A DNA stretch of 64,000 nt from Megascapheus bottae (lineage: Eukaryota; Chordata; Mammalia; Rodentia; Geomyidae): the NCBI GenBank assembly GCA_024803745.1, contig JANJXV010000192.1, forward strand, positions 186,001-250,000. The letters run 5' to 3'. The stretch's first letter is position 1. Every line of letters begins with the position of its first letter. The notes under the pieces were generated by a model. It did not search any database and had not been told where the DNA came from. It worked only from the letters and a program-made list of their open reading frames with translations. The position numbers were made by a program, and so were the translations under genes. Shown one piece after another: positions 11,341-22,912 of the stretch.

Positions 11341-13624
11341 TAAAAATTTTGAAGAAAAAAAGAAAAAATTCTACTTTTTAAAAATGAATTAAATACTTTC
11401 CCACTGATGTCAGAATGACTCAAAAGTATTAATTTTTTAAGTCTCTATGAAATCTAATCTAATTTGCAATTGCTAGGTTAGGCAATTACTATTGCTAAGT
11501 TATAGTAATAAACAGCAATAATTTATCAAAGGCCACATGGAGAAAAACGTTATTACTACTATTTATTTCTTTTACAAAAACTCTGTCACAAGCTGATTCC
11601 AGTTTTCTGAACAGTGGTTCTCCAAATACCTGATCTCCAGATATGTCCATGTTGCCTACGTTTGGAGATTTGTCCACGTTCCTGTGAAGTCTCCAACCTG
11701 ACCACCAGAGGAGTGGAGAGGTGTTAGACAGCTGTGCTCCAGCTTTCATTGTCTCAGACTATGGAATACATTTTACAGAGCCTACTAGACTGGAGGGGTA
11801 TCACTGTCTTTCTTCTGATACCTTTCATTTTAAATGTCTTTAAGTAGTTGCATAAAGGAGCTGCCATTTAACATAACAGTTTACGAATACACTGCTTCTT
11901 GATCAATGTCAGTCCTTTCAAAATTCTTACCCAGCACTCCCAACTCACCTCTTCCCTCACTTTTCTTAATTTGGTTGGAAATACATTTAATTCATGGCTG
12001 TATCCTCCCCCTATTTTCCCCTGCATTCCTCCTTCCTTTCTTCTGATGACCCCCCAGCCCTTTCAAGAACTTGTTTTCTGGTGTTTACTTTGTTAAATGT
12101 TGACTTTGCCTTCCTAAGGAATTACATTTGTTGAGTTTTCCCTTAAATCTATCGTATTTCCATTAACATATTTGCATATACTTGTTACCATTGTATTTAT
12201 ATACAAGTTAATCAACATACGCCTGCTCTCATCTCTCGGCTATATTATCCATGCTCTTCCCCCACAGAGATGTGCACAGTTTTGGCACATCATATGGATC
12301 TGATGTAGACCAGTTAAATAAATAATCTAATCATAAATATCAGAAAGATTGTAACATACAACCAAAGGCTCAACTAATTAATGACACCGCCAGATTTTCT
12401 GGTTTTCTGTCTGTAAGTACTTTTTCCTTTTCATTTTTTGCAGTAAGTTAAATTTGTAAATGGGCAGTTCCGTGGACGAATGCTGTTAAACACATCTCAT
12501 AGAGAACCTTTACTAAGAGTCAAGGAAAGAGAGACAGACTTTCCGCATCTGCTTTCACAAAGCCAACCAGTCTTTGTGGTGAGCTTTGGAGGTGTGTAAG
12601 TTAATTGTAAACACCCTTTGCAAACTCAGAAAAGGAAACTGTTCGTGTCTGCCAAGAATGCTTTCAAAGTCAGAAGACAAAACAAGTGTTTGCTTCTTAG
12701 CTTTCTATTGTCCCTTCACATTTATTTTCAAACCACTGGACAGACAAGTCACATTGTTTTCTAATGAGTCACTATTTCTAAAAACAGAACTCTGTTTGTA
12801 TGAACAATAGTTGTGGGTCCAGCCTGACTGTCAGTAAGGCTGAAACTCAGCCTCAAATAATTAGTAAAAAGCTTTTCTTGGTTCCCTGGCATTACCTGAA
12901 AGGAGGTAAAATTTCACTAAAAGGTACTCAATTAAAAGTATTATTTTCTAAATGTGTATACATAGTCGCTGGGAAGGAAATGAAAAAAATAGGCATACTG
13001 AAAAAGTATGAAGAAGAAATCAAATTTTGGTGTGAAATCCTACCTAAGTATAAAGCCAACAGTCAACATCTGCACATTTCCCAGATACAGATAACTCTCA
13101 ACAACTTCTATCTTCAAGGAACTGGTTGTTTTCAGAATCACAACCTAAAGTTATACTACACAGGCTGAAGCCAAGAGCTCTGAGTTAAATGCTGTTACCT
13201 ACTTTGACCTTGAAGAGTGACCTCACCTTGTGTTTCTCCATCTGAAATTGTGCTATTTTGTGGTTTCCCAGGGTGGTTATAAAGACAAATTGAGATTAAA
13301 GTATGCAAAGTATCAGGTACATTGCCAGGTTTGCTCGGGCAGTTAAGAAAAAAGAATGCATATATGTTGACTTTCCCAGGGTCGTAGAGACTGTGATGAC
13401 CTGATGAGTCGTTGGTACAAATAACCAATGGGAAACAGAAGACTGTGGTCCTCAGAACTCCTCCAGTGAGAACTAAGATTCCCTGCCTTCAACTCCTTTC
13501 TGAAGATGACTGAGGGACACTGAAGGTAAACTGGTTTCTAGATAACTCAGATGACTAAGTTTACTTATTATTCAAAAATCTTTGTTATTATCAACTGTTA
13601 TGAAAAGTATTAGGTCCTTTAAAT
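11341..13624. other. unique intergenic or intronic DNA
   Basis: AT-rich single-copy-looking DNA. Open frames here (for example 84, 74 and 122 codons) are short, lack known motifs and overlap on both strands. Nothing is supported as an exon. Confidence 0.4.
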
Positions 13625-13760
13625 TTATTACATTTTCTCATTAACAACTTTGCTGGCTACATTTTACAGATTAGGGAACTGAACTTAAGACATGGAAGTG
13701 ATTTGCCAAAGAATCTACATATAATAGAACTCAGACAGGATGCTAGATCTAATGACTTGA
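13625..13760 (+). mobile_element. MIR-like SINE relic
   Basis: Contains a diverged version of the MIR core pattern (TTTTACAGATTAGGGAACTG, then a weaker TTTGCCAAAG, then an AGAACTCAGACAGGATG-like end). Old and fragmented. Confidence 0.5.
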
Positions 13761-13961
13761 AATTTGAAGCCCTTTTTCAATCAATTTGCTACTTAATTCC
13801 CTGGAAATAACTGCTTTGACCTTTTTAATTTCTAAAAAACTGTCTAAAAGTATGCTTTGATGAGAATTAAAATTTGCTGGAAGGGATAGAGTGGAGTCAA
13901 GAGAAAAAGGGTAGACAAATGAAGAGGTGAAGAGAGAGAGGTAGTCAAGAATTACATGTAG

Positions 13962-14055
13962 TAGCCACACACAGTACCTCACGCCAGTAATCCTAGCTAC
14001 TCAAGAGGCTGAGATCTGAGGATCAAGGTTCAAAGTAAGCCTGGGCACAAATATA
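13962..14055 (+). mobile_element. B1-like (7SL-derived) SINE fragment
   Basis: The stretch with TAATCCTAGCTACTCAAGAG, CTGAGATCTGAGGATCAAGG and GCCTGGGCAC follows the left part of a B1/7SL-derived SINE, as found in the ID-B1 dimers of this genome. It is 3'-truncated or decayed after about 14055. Confidence 0.75.
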
Positions 14056-15106
14056 TAAAACATGGCCTCACAACCATGATAAACCATGAAGCCTGATAGA
14101 GGTCTGATCATTTCACAGACACCATTCATGAATTGTCCACTGTTGTTGATAATTGTGTTAGAACAACACAATTTAAGGGACAAGATTCCCTTTTGTTTAG
14201 TGTCAGACAGTGGCTATTCTGCCACAGTCAGTGCTTCAGCTCCTGTAGCAGGCTAGTGTCTCATGGTCGCCATGGTGACTTCTGAGGCTTAGAGCTCCAG
14301 ATGGTCCAAAGACAGACAAACAGACAGACAGACAGACCAGGTGGAAGTATTGTCTTTGCCAGTCTAGCATGATATATCCTGTCTTAAATCTGCCAGGCTA
14401 TACTTGATAAATTAACATAATTCTATAAGATAAACTAAGACAACTCCATGAGATAACTATAGACATGTTCTAGGTTTCTGTATTCCATTTAGGACAATAC
14501 CAATTTAAATTTTTAAATAATTCTCCATAAAAATATTCTAATGTAATTAATCTGTAATTTTAATATCTTAATTTGTTCTACAGAAGATCATTAATTTAGT
14601 AGGGTTTTTTTCCTTATACCACTTTCACAAAGCAATGTGGATATTTAGATATCAGTGAAGTATGAACTTCTAATATTGGTTCTTTCTTATCTACACCCTA
14701 TCCTCTGTTTTCATCTTATTGTAGATAAATAGCTTCACTTAATACAAACTTTATCCAATGAAAAATAAGACAACATCATTGCATCATCAACTGAGGCAGC
14801 AACAACAAATCACACAGTACTCTGGAATTTGAAAGTTCATTTGGGTATTACCTAGCTAGGACTGGAAGCCCCAGAGACTATTCAGAAAAAGACTATATAG
14901 ACAATGTAGAAAAAGCAGAGAGTTGTTACACAGTTTCATATCTCAGGAATCTAATTATGTGATGTTTTTATGAGTAATTTGTGCCATCCCATGTTTGCCC
15001 TTTTCTCATATTCAGGTGAGCTCTCCCTAAGGGACTGAAAGGTGGTTCATTCAACAGTGCCTGAGCTGGTGCCTTTCCACAGAGGTTTTCAGTCATCAAA
15101 AACTTC
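14056..15106. other. unique DNA with a short (GACA)n run
   Basis: A 29-bp GACA/GACAAACA repeat lies at 14310-14338. The rest is AT-rich with no supported gene. Confidence 0.45.
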
Positions 15107-16040
15107 TTTTTTTTTAATTTTTTATTGTAATTAGTAAAAGGGTTACATGATATTTGCCAAATAGAAGGTGCATTAATTCACATACATTGATACCCTTTCA
15201 CATGTCTTGGTATCCATTACCCTCCCTTCTGCCCTCCCACCCGTCTTGGTTTTCCCCCCTTCCCTATCAAATTTCAAATAACCAAGTACAACTAAATTCA
15301 ATATATCAGATAACAAAGTGAGATACTGTAACAATATGAGATAACCAAGGGACAGCAAAGGAGATGAGAGACAACATAGTACATTAAGGACAACAATCAT
15401 TTGTTATATGGCTTTTGTTTGAATATCCTGGAGGTCCTTTCAATTAGCTTCATGCTATATGGCCTTATGTATCAAGATTTTGCTCTATTGCAGATCTCTG
15501 CTAGTAGAGCCCAAAGTTTCTACTGATTATGTCGAATGAGGGAAACCATTGAGCCCAAGTTCCTTTGAGTCTGGCTTACTTCACTTAATATGATTTTTTC
15601 TAAGTCTTTCCATTTCCTAAGAAATGGGGCGATGCCTTTCTTTCTAACAGCAGCATAGAATTCCATTGTGTACAAATACCACAACTTGTTGATCCACTCA
15701 TCAACTGAGGGACATCTAGGTTGGTTCCATATCTTTGCTATGGTGAATAGTGCTGCAATGAACATTGTTGTGCTAGTGGATTTAGTATGCCCATGTTTCT
15801 GGATGGTTGGGTAAATGCCAAGTAGTAGAATTGCTGGGTCATAGGGGAGTTCTATGTTTAGCCTTTTAAGGCACTGCCACACTGCTTTCCATAGTGGTTG
15901 AACGAATTTGCACTACCTCCAACAGTGTAGTAATGATGTCTCCTGGCAACATACTCTCCAGCATGTTATTATTCGTTTTCCTGATCCTGGCCATTCTAAC
16001 TGGAGTGAGGTGGAATAAGAGTTGTTTTGATTTGCATTTC
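15107..16040 (-). mobile_element. L1 3'-end unit A (tandem)
   Basis: Minus-strand L1: T-run at 15107-15118 (the A-tail), 3' UTR, ORF2 C-terminal codons to about 16040. The 5' truncation lies exactly at the ORF2 motif GAAATGCAAATC (sense), directly abutting the tail of unit B. The ORF2 remnant (stop at 15520) is frameshifted and its Cys/His knuckle is damaged. Confidence 0.9.
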
Positions 16041-16977
16041 TTTTTTTTTAAATTTTTTATTGTAATTAGTAAAAGGGTTACATGATATTTGCCAGATAGA
16101 AGGTGCATTAATTCACATACATTGATACCCTTTCACAGGTCTTGGTACCCATTACCCTACCCCCACCCCCCACCCATCTTCGTTTTCTCCCCTTCCCTAT
16201 CAAATTTCAAATAACAAAGTACAACTAAATTCAATATATCAGATAACAAAGTGAGATACTGTAACAATATGAGATGACCAAGGGACAGCAAAGGAGATGA
16301 GAGACAACATAGTATATTAAAGACAACAAACATTCGTTATATGGCTTTTGTTTCAATATCCTGGGGGTCCTTTCAATTAGTTTCATACTATATGGCCTTA
16401 TGTATCAAGATTTTGGTCTATTGCAGATCTCTGCTAGTAGAGCCCAAGGTTTCTACTGATTATGTCGAATGAGGGAAACCATTGAGCCCAAGTTCCTTTG
16501 CGTCTGGCTTACTTCACTTAATATGATTTTTTCTAAGTCTTTCCATTTCCTAACAAATGGGGCGATGTCATTCTTTCTGACAGCAGCATAGAATTCCATT
16601 GTGTACAAATACCACAACTTGTTGATCCACTCATCAATTGAGGGACATCTAGGTTAGTTCCATATCTTTGCTATGGTGAATAGTGCTGCAATGAACATTG
16701 TTGTGCTAGTGGATTTAGTATGCCCATGTTTCTGGATGGTTGGGTAAATGCCAAGTAGTGGAACTGCTGGGTCATAGGGGAGTTCTATGTTTAGACTTTT
16801 AAGGCATTGCCACATAGCTTTCCATAGTGGTTGAACGAGATTGCATCCCCACCAACAGTGTAGTAGTGATCCCTCCTGGCCACATCCCCTCCAGCATCTG
16901 TTATTATTCATTTTCCTGATCCTGGTCATTCTAACTAGAGTGAGGTGGAATGTTAGAGTTGTTTTGATTTGCATTTC
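16041..16977 (-). mobile_element. L1 3'-end unit B (tandem)
   Basis: A second minus-strand 3'-end unit with the same 5' truncation point as unit A, ending in a T-run at 16041-16049. The ORF2 remnant includes an intact Cys/His knuckle near 16850-16890 but carries a TAG at about 16654. The spacing of the shared 3' end motif to unit A is 936 bp. Confidence 0.9.
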
Positions 16978-19900
16978 TTTTTTTTACATCATATTTTTTA
17001 TTGTAATTAGTAAAAGGGTTACATGATATTTGCCAGATAGAAGGTGCATTAATTCACAAACCTTGGTACCCTTTCACATGGCTTGGTAACCATTTCCCTC
17101 CCCCCCACACCCCCCACCAGTCTTGGTTTTCCCCCCTTCCCTATCAAATTTCAAATATCCAAATACAAATAAATTCAATATATCAGATAACAAAGTGAGA
17201 CACTATAACCATATGAGATAACCAAGGGACAGCAAAGGAGATGAGAGACAACATAGTACATTAAGGACAACAATCATTCATTATATAGCTTTTGTTTCGA
17301 TATCCTGGAGGTCCTTTCAATTAGTTTCATACTATATGGCCTTATGTATCAAGATTTTGGTCTATTGCAGATCTCTGCTAGTAGAGTCCAAGGTTTCTAC
17401 TGATTATGTCCAATGAGGGAAACCATTTAGCCTAAGTTCCTTTGAGTCTGGCTTACTTCACTTAATATGATTTTTTCTAAGTCTTTCCATTTCCTAACAA
17501 ATGGGGCGATGTCATTCTTTCTGACAGCAGCATAGAATTCCATTGTGTACAAATACCACAACTTGTTGATCCACTCATCAGCTGAGAGACATCTAGGTTG
17601 GTTCCATATCTTTGCTATGGTGAATAGTGCTGCAATGAACATTGTTGTGCTAGTGTATTTAATATGTCCTTGTTTCTGGATGGTTGGGTCAATGCCAAGT
17701 AGTGGAACTGCTGGGTCATAGGGGAGTTCTATGTTTAGCCTTTTGAGGCACTGCCACACTGCTTTCCATAGTGGTTGAACGAGTTTGCACTGCCACCAAC
17801 AGTGTAGTAGTGATCCCTCCTGGCCACATCCCCTCCAGCATCTGTTGTCCTTCGTTTTCCTGATCCTGGCCATTCTAACTGGAGTGAGGTGGAATCTTAG
17901 AGTTGTTTTGATTTGCATTTCTTTTATTACCAGAGATGTTGAGCATTTCTTCATGTGTCTATAGGGCATTCTTGTTTCTTCTTCAGAGAAGACTCTCTTT
18001 AAGTCTTTGGCCCATTTTTTAATGGGATGGTTGCTACTTTGGAGATTAGTTTTGGAGTGATTCAATTTTTTGAGTTGATGATATATTTTAGATATGAGGC
18101 CTTTGTCCGTTGTTTGGTTGGTGAAGATCTTCTCCCACTCTGTAGGCTTCCTAATTAATTTACTAACGATGTCCTTTGCCATACAAAAGCTCCGCTTATC
18201 CAGCCTTTCTCTGATTTGTTGTGATTCTTGGTCCTTATTAAGAAAGTTTCGACATGTGCCAAGGAGGCCTAGTGTATCTCCTAATCCTTCCTGTAAAGTT
18301 TTCAGTGTGTCAGCTTCTACCTCCAGGTCTTTGATCCATTTGGAGTTAATTCTAGTGCAAGGTGACAAAGAAGGATCCAACTTTAGTTTTCTGCAGGTGC
18401 TTAACCAGTTCTGCCAGCACAACTTGTTGAAGAGGCTGTCTTTCTTCCATTCTACTTTTTTGGCTCCCTTGTCAAAGATTAGGTGGCCATAGGTCTGTGG
18501 TTTAATATCTGGGTCCTCAGTTCTATTCCATTGGTCTTCACGCCTGTTCTTGTGCCAGTATCAAACTGTTTTGAGAATTATAGCTCTGTAATAGAGTCTA
18601 AAGTTTGGAATTGAAATTCCTCCAGCACTGTTCTTTCTGCTAAGAAGTGTTTTTGCTATATGGGGTCTTTTATTATTCCATATGAAATTTTGAATTGCCT
18701 CTTCTATTTCTTTAAAGAATGCCATTGGGATATTGATGGGTATTGCATTGAATTTGTATATAGCCCTTGGCAAGATTGTCATTTTCACAATGTTGATTCT
18801 TCCAATCCAGGAGCATGGGAGGTTTTTCCATTTCCTTAGTTCTGCTTTAATTTCCTTTTTTAGGGTTTTAAAGTTTTCGTCAAAAAGGTCCTTTACATTC
18901 TTAGTTAAGCTAATTCCTAGGTACTTTATTTTCTTTGAGGCTATTGTGAAAGGAGTTACTTTCCTGGTTATTGCCACATTTCTCTCAATGTTGGCGTAAA
19001 GGAAGGCAGTTGATTTTTGAGGGTTGATTTTATAGCCTGCTACTCTCCCAAAGTTTTGAATCAGCTCAAGGAGCTTGTGAGTAGAGTCTATAGGATTCTT
19101 TAAATACAGAATCATATCATCTGCAAAGACGGATAGTTTTATTTCCTCTTTCCCTACTTGGATCCCCTTTATGCTTGCTTCTTGGCTTATTGCACTGGCT
19201 AGGAATTCTAGCACTATGTTAAAGAGTAGTGGAGAGAGTGGGCATCCTTGTCTCGTTCCTGATTTTAGAGGGAATGGCTTTAGCTTTTCACCATCAAGTG
19301 TAATACTAGCAGTGGGTTTCTCATACACAGCCTTTATTACATTGAGGAATGTTCCATTGATTCCTAGTTTCTGCAGAACTTTTAACATAAAGGGATGTTG
19401 AATCTTGTCAAATGCCTTTTCTGCGTCTATTGAGACAATCATGTGATTTTTGTCCTTGCTCCTGTTGATGTGTTGAATTATATTAATTGATTTGCGTATG
19501 TTGAACCAGCTTTGCCTCCCCGTGATGAATCCAGTTTGGTCATAGTGTGTAATTTTTTTGATGAGTTGTTGTAGATGGTTGGCCAGTATTTTGTTGAGAA
19601 GTTTTGCATCGATGTTCATCAAAGATATAGGTCTATAATTCTCTTTCTTTGATGAATCTCTGTCTGGTTTGGGGATGAGGGTTATACTGGCTTCATAGAA
19701 TGAGTTTGGTAAGGAACCTTCATTTTCAATTTCGTTGAAGAGCTTGAGGAGTATTGGTGTGAGCTCTGGTTTGAAGACCTTATAGAATTCAGGTGCGAAT
19801 CCATCTGGCCCTGGGCTTTTCTTAGGTGGAAGTTCTCTAATTGCCATTTCTATTTCAGAGCTTGAAATAGGCCTGTTGAGTTGGCTTAGTTCTTTTTGGT

Positions 19901-20245
19901 TCAGTGTGGGTATGTTAATATTGGCTAGGAATTCATCCATTTCATCCAGATTCTCAAATTTGTTGGCGTAAAGGTTTGAGAATTATTCCTCATGATATTC
20001 TGGATCTGGGTAATTTCTGTCGTGACATTACCATATTCATCTGCGATTTTGTTTATTTCGATATGCTCTCTTCTTTTTTTGGTAAGATTTGCTAAGGGCT
20101 TGTCAATTTTGTTAATTCTTTCAAACAACCAACTCCTTGTATTGTTGATTCTTCTATAGTTTTTTTGGATTCCAAATCATTTAATTCTGCTTTGATTTTA
20201 ATAATTTGCTTTCTTCTACTGGGATTAGTGTTGGTTTGTTGCTTT
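16978..20245 (-). mobile_element. L1 unit C, minus strand, mid-ORF2 to 3' end
   Basis: Minus-strand L1 with a 3' UTR (16999-17426) and ORF2 from the linker before RT to the C-terminus. It continues through the GAAATGCAAATC point where A and B are truncated, showing the normal sequence there. At about 20246 it is broken by another L1 3' end (unit D); about 52 bp of its sequence reappears beyond unit D at 20951-21006. Confidence 0.9.
17427..20170 (-). pseudogene. L1 ORF2, RT and C-terminal domains, disrupted
   Basis: Two long open segments: 19940-18561 (459 codons) with RT motif A, the Gly-Thr-Arg-Gln-Gly-Cys-Pro motif and an FADD box (Phe-Ala-Asp-Asp near 19125), and 18422-17427 (331 codons) with the Cys/His knuckle. 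A TGG-to-TGA change at about 18561 separates them and a 1-nt deletion near 19985 breaks the upstream linker. A small in-frame deletion removes a few residues near 18195. Unlike the copies at 7.39 and 37.96 kb, the Ile-Val-Leu-Glu-Phe codons after the RT Leu-Phe-Asn motif are intact here. Confidence 0.88.
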
Positions 20246-20941
20246 TTTATAATTTTTTTTTCAGATTATTTTTTTTATTGTAATTACTAAGAGGGTTACA
20301 TGATATTTGCCAGATAGAAGGTGCATTAATTCACGTACATTGATAACTTTTCACATGTCTTGGTACCCATTTCCCTCCCCCCACACACCCCCACCTATCT
20401 TGGTTTTCCCCCCTGTTCTATCAAACGTCAAATAACCAAAAACATATAAATTCAATATATCAGATAACTAAGTGAGATACTATAACAATATGAGGTGACC
20501 AAGGGACAGCAAAGGAGATGAGAGACAACATAGTATATTAAGGACAACAATCATTCGTTATATGGCTTTTGTTTCAATATCCTGGAGGTCCTTTCAATTA
20601 GTTTCATACTATATGGCCTTATGTATCAAGATTTTGGTCTATTGCAGATCTCTGCTAGTAGAGTCCAAGGTTTCTACTGATTATGTCCAATGAGGGAAAC
20701 CACTGAGCCTAAGTTCCTTTGAGTCTGGCATACTTCACTTAATATGATTTTTTTCTAAGTCTTTCCATTTCCTAACAAATGGATCGATGTCATTCTTTCT
20801 GACAGCAGCATAGTATTCCATTGTGTACACATACGACAACTTTTTGATCCACTCATCAATTGAAGGACATCTAGGTTGGTTCCATATCTTTGCTATGGTG
20901 AATAGTGCTGCAGTGAACATTGTTGTGATAGTGGATTTAAT
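20246..20941 (-). mobile_element. L1 unit D, short 3' end inserted in unit C
   Basis: A 5'-truncated minus-strand L1: T-rich 3' end at 20246-20280, 3' UTR, and about 70 codons of the ORF2 C-terminus to about 20940. Unit C sequence lies on both sides. Confidence 0.85.
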
Positions 20942-20950
20942 CATTTAAAT

Positions 20951-21006
20951 TAATCATTTAATTCTGCTTTGATTTTAATAATTTGCTTTCTTCTACTGGG
21001 ATTAGA
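20951..21006 (-). repeat. about 52-bp duplicate of unit C ORF2 sequence
   Basis: Near-exact copy of 20173-20227 (ORF2 linker), present on the far side of unit D and cut off at 21006 by the inverted L1 block. It may be an unusually long target-site duplication of unit D or a rearrangement scar. Confidence 0.75.
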
Positions 21007-22355
21007 AAATAAAGCTACTGAGCTAACCACTGAAATGGAAATCAAGGAGCTAAAGAAATCCATACATGATCTAAAAGAAGAGATGCAAGGCGTCAAAAAT
21101 GAGCAATTAGTAGCAAGGGAGATGAAAAATAAAGTTAATATCTTTGATACAAAACCAAAATAAATGCAATATATTGAAAGAAATGGCACCTAAACAGCAT
21201 ACCATCGAAGGACCACAAGAACTGTCAAGACACAGGCCCAAATAAAAGCTTTTAAAAATGGTAGGAACTAATAAATATCTCTCAATCCTACTCAATATCA
21301 ATGGACTTAACTCTCCAATTAAACGGCATAGGCTGTCTAGTTGGATCAAAAAGCAAGAGCCATCGTTCTGCTGTCTTCAAGAGACACATCTTACCCAAAA
21401 AAACAATCATCTTTTGAAAGTGAGAGGTTGGAATAAACTCTATCAAGCTAACGGCCCCCATGAACAGACTGGAGTTGCCATACTCATATCAGATAAAATA
21501 GACTTCAAACTAAAATTAGTAAGAAAAGACAAAGAAGGTTAAAACATCCTACTAAAGGGATCTTTCCTCCAGGAAGACATAACGATCCTAAATATTTACA
21601 CACCCAATCTCGGAGCTCCGAACTTCATCAAGCAAACTTTACTTACACTAAAACCATACATAGATCGAAATACAGTGATTGTTGGTGACTTCAACACACC
21701 ACTCTCACCTATGGACAGATCAACAAGGCAAAAACTCAACAGAGAAACCTTAGAACTGAACAACTATATAGACCAACTAGATCTAACAGACATCTGCAGA
21801 ATATTCCACCCAGCAACAACACAATATACGTTTTTCTCAGCAGCACATGGAACATTTTCCAAAATAGGTCACATCTTAGGCCATACAACAAATCTGGTCA
21901 GATTCAGAAACACTGAAATTATTCCATGCACACTCTCAGACCACAAAGGCATCAAATTGGAACTGAACACACATCTCCACCAAAAAAAACCCTGTAATTC
22001 ACGGAGACTGAACAACACATTGTTGAATCACCAATGGGTCATCGAAGAGATCAGAACAGAAATCCAACAGTTTATGAAATTTAACAGTAAGGAGCACACA
22101 AAATACCAACTCCTTTGGGACACAGCAAAGGCAGTACTCAGAGGAAAATTTACAGCGCTGAGTGCCTACAACAACAAGTTGGAAAAATTGCAAACTAACA
22201 AGTTAATGTCTCACCTTAAGCTCCTGGAAAAAGAGCAACAAACCAACCCTAATCCCAGTAGAAGAAAGCAAATAATTTAAATCAAAGCAGAATTAAATGA
22301 TTTGGAATTCTTTGAAAGAATTAACAAAATTGACAAGCCCTTAGCAAATCTTACC
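21007..22355 (+). mobile_element. inverted internal L1 block (ORF1-ORF2)
   Basis: Plus-strand L1 from ORF1 codon about 116 to the ORF2 linker, lying between minus-strand L1 pieces. It has an internal deletion of about 0.64 kb inside ORF1 (junction near 21150) and about 47 nt missing near 22307. Neither a 5' UTR nor a 3' end is present. Confidence 0.88.
21258..22355 (+). pseudogene. L1 ORF2 endonuclease fragment with Asp-to-Gly change
   Basis: Starts with an ORF2 ATG at 21258 and encodes the endonuclease in pieces. The Gln-Glu-Thr-His and Gly-Asp-Phe-Asn motifs are present, but the catalytic Ile-Asp-His reads Ile-Gly-His (codon GGT near 21867-21869). A TAA interrupts at 21541-21543 and another at 22278-22280; the block ends before RT. 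Confidence 0.85.
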
Positions 22356-22713
22356 ATGTATGGATTTCTTTAGCTCCTTGATTTCCATTTGAGTGGTTAT
22401 CTCATTAGCTTTATTTTCTTTGAACATTTGCTGGAGTTCGGTCACCTTTTTATTTGTGGATTGTATGAATTCATCCATCTTTCTTTGAACAGCCTTTATT
22501 ATGGCTTCCTTTATGGCTCCTTCTTTTTCACTTATCACCTTGTTTATGGTTTCCTCTTGTTCAGATATGGCTTCCTCCCTTATCTCTTTCTTTATATTTT
22601 CACATTTTTCATTAATGATGTTTATCAATTGCATTTGTACAGCACTTGGAAGACTCTCCTCTTTTTGTGTGAGAGAGCTAGGCAGCATCCCTATTGTCTC
22701 GGCGCCATCTTCA
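22356..22713 (-). mobile_element. L1 5' end: 5' UTR start fused to ORF1
   Basis: Minus-strand L1 5' extremity at about 22713, with the conserved AAGATGGCGCC motif at 22701-22711. After about 50 bp the 5' UTR is joined directly to ORF1 codon about 37 (near 22663), a loss of about 1.87 kb relative to the 32.9-kb copy. The join is in frame with an ATG at 22688 unique to this copy, giving a 115-codon chance frame that ends in the inverted block. Confidence 0.85.
22701..22711 (-). promoter_or_regulatory. YY1-like site at an L1 5' end
   Basis: AAGATGGCGCC on the minus strand, at the extreme 5' end of the L1. It fits the YY1 core (AANATGGCG); YY1 at this position sets the transcription start of human L1 (family knowledge). 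Confidence 0.6.
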
Positions 22714-22769
22714 GGTCTCCATCAACAACTTCTTAAGTTTCATCATGTGTCACATTTGTGGTTGGCCAG

Positions 22770-22912
22770 AACTCTACCATTTAAGTCAGTACAGCCCTGC
22801 TCTTTGCTTGTTATTTTACAGATGTGGTCTAGAAAACTCCTCACTGACTGGCCTTGGACCACAATCTTTAGGATCTCAACCTGCTGAGTAACTATGATTA
22901 CAGGCCTGACAC
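22770..22912 (-). mobile_element. decayed ID-B1 dimeric SINE, antisense
   Basis: Antisense matches to the usual dimer: CTCTACCATTTAAGTCAG-like ID segment followed by a B1-like segment with TCTCAACCTGCTGAGTAACT and GATTACAGGCCTGACACACC. Confidence 0.55.

Noticed and set aside
15107..17010. CRISPR-like or satellite array
   Set aside because: The units are L1 3' ends of about 940 bp with only two to three copies and no short spacers.
22389..22887. Plus-strand frames with hydrophobic, membrane-like peptides (also at 34752-35055 minus and 4979-5276 plus)
   Set aside because: They are antisense translations of the L1 ORF1 coiled coil; Lys/Glu codons read backwards give Phe/Leu/Ser.
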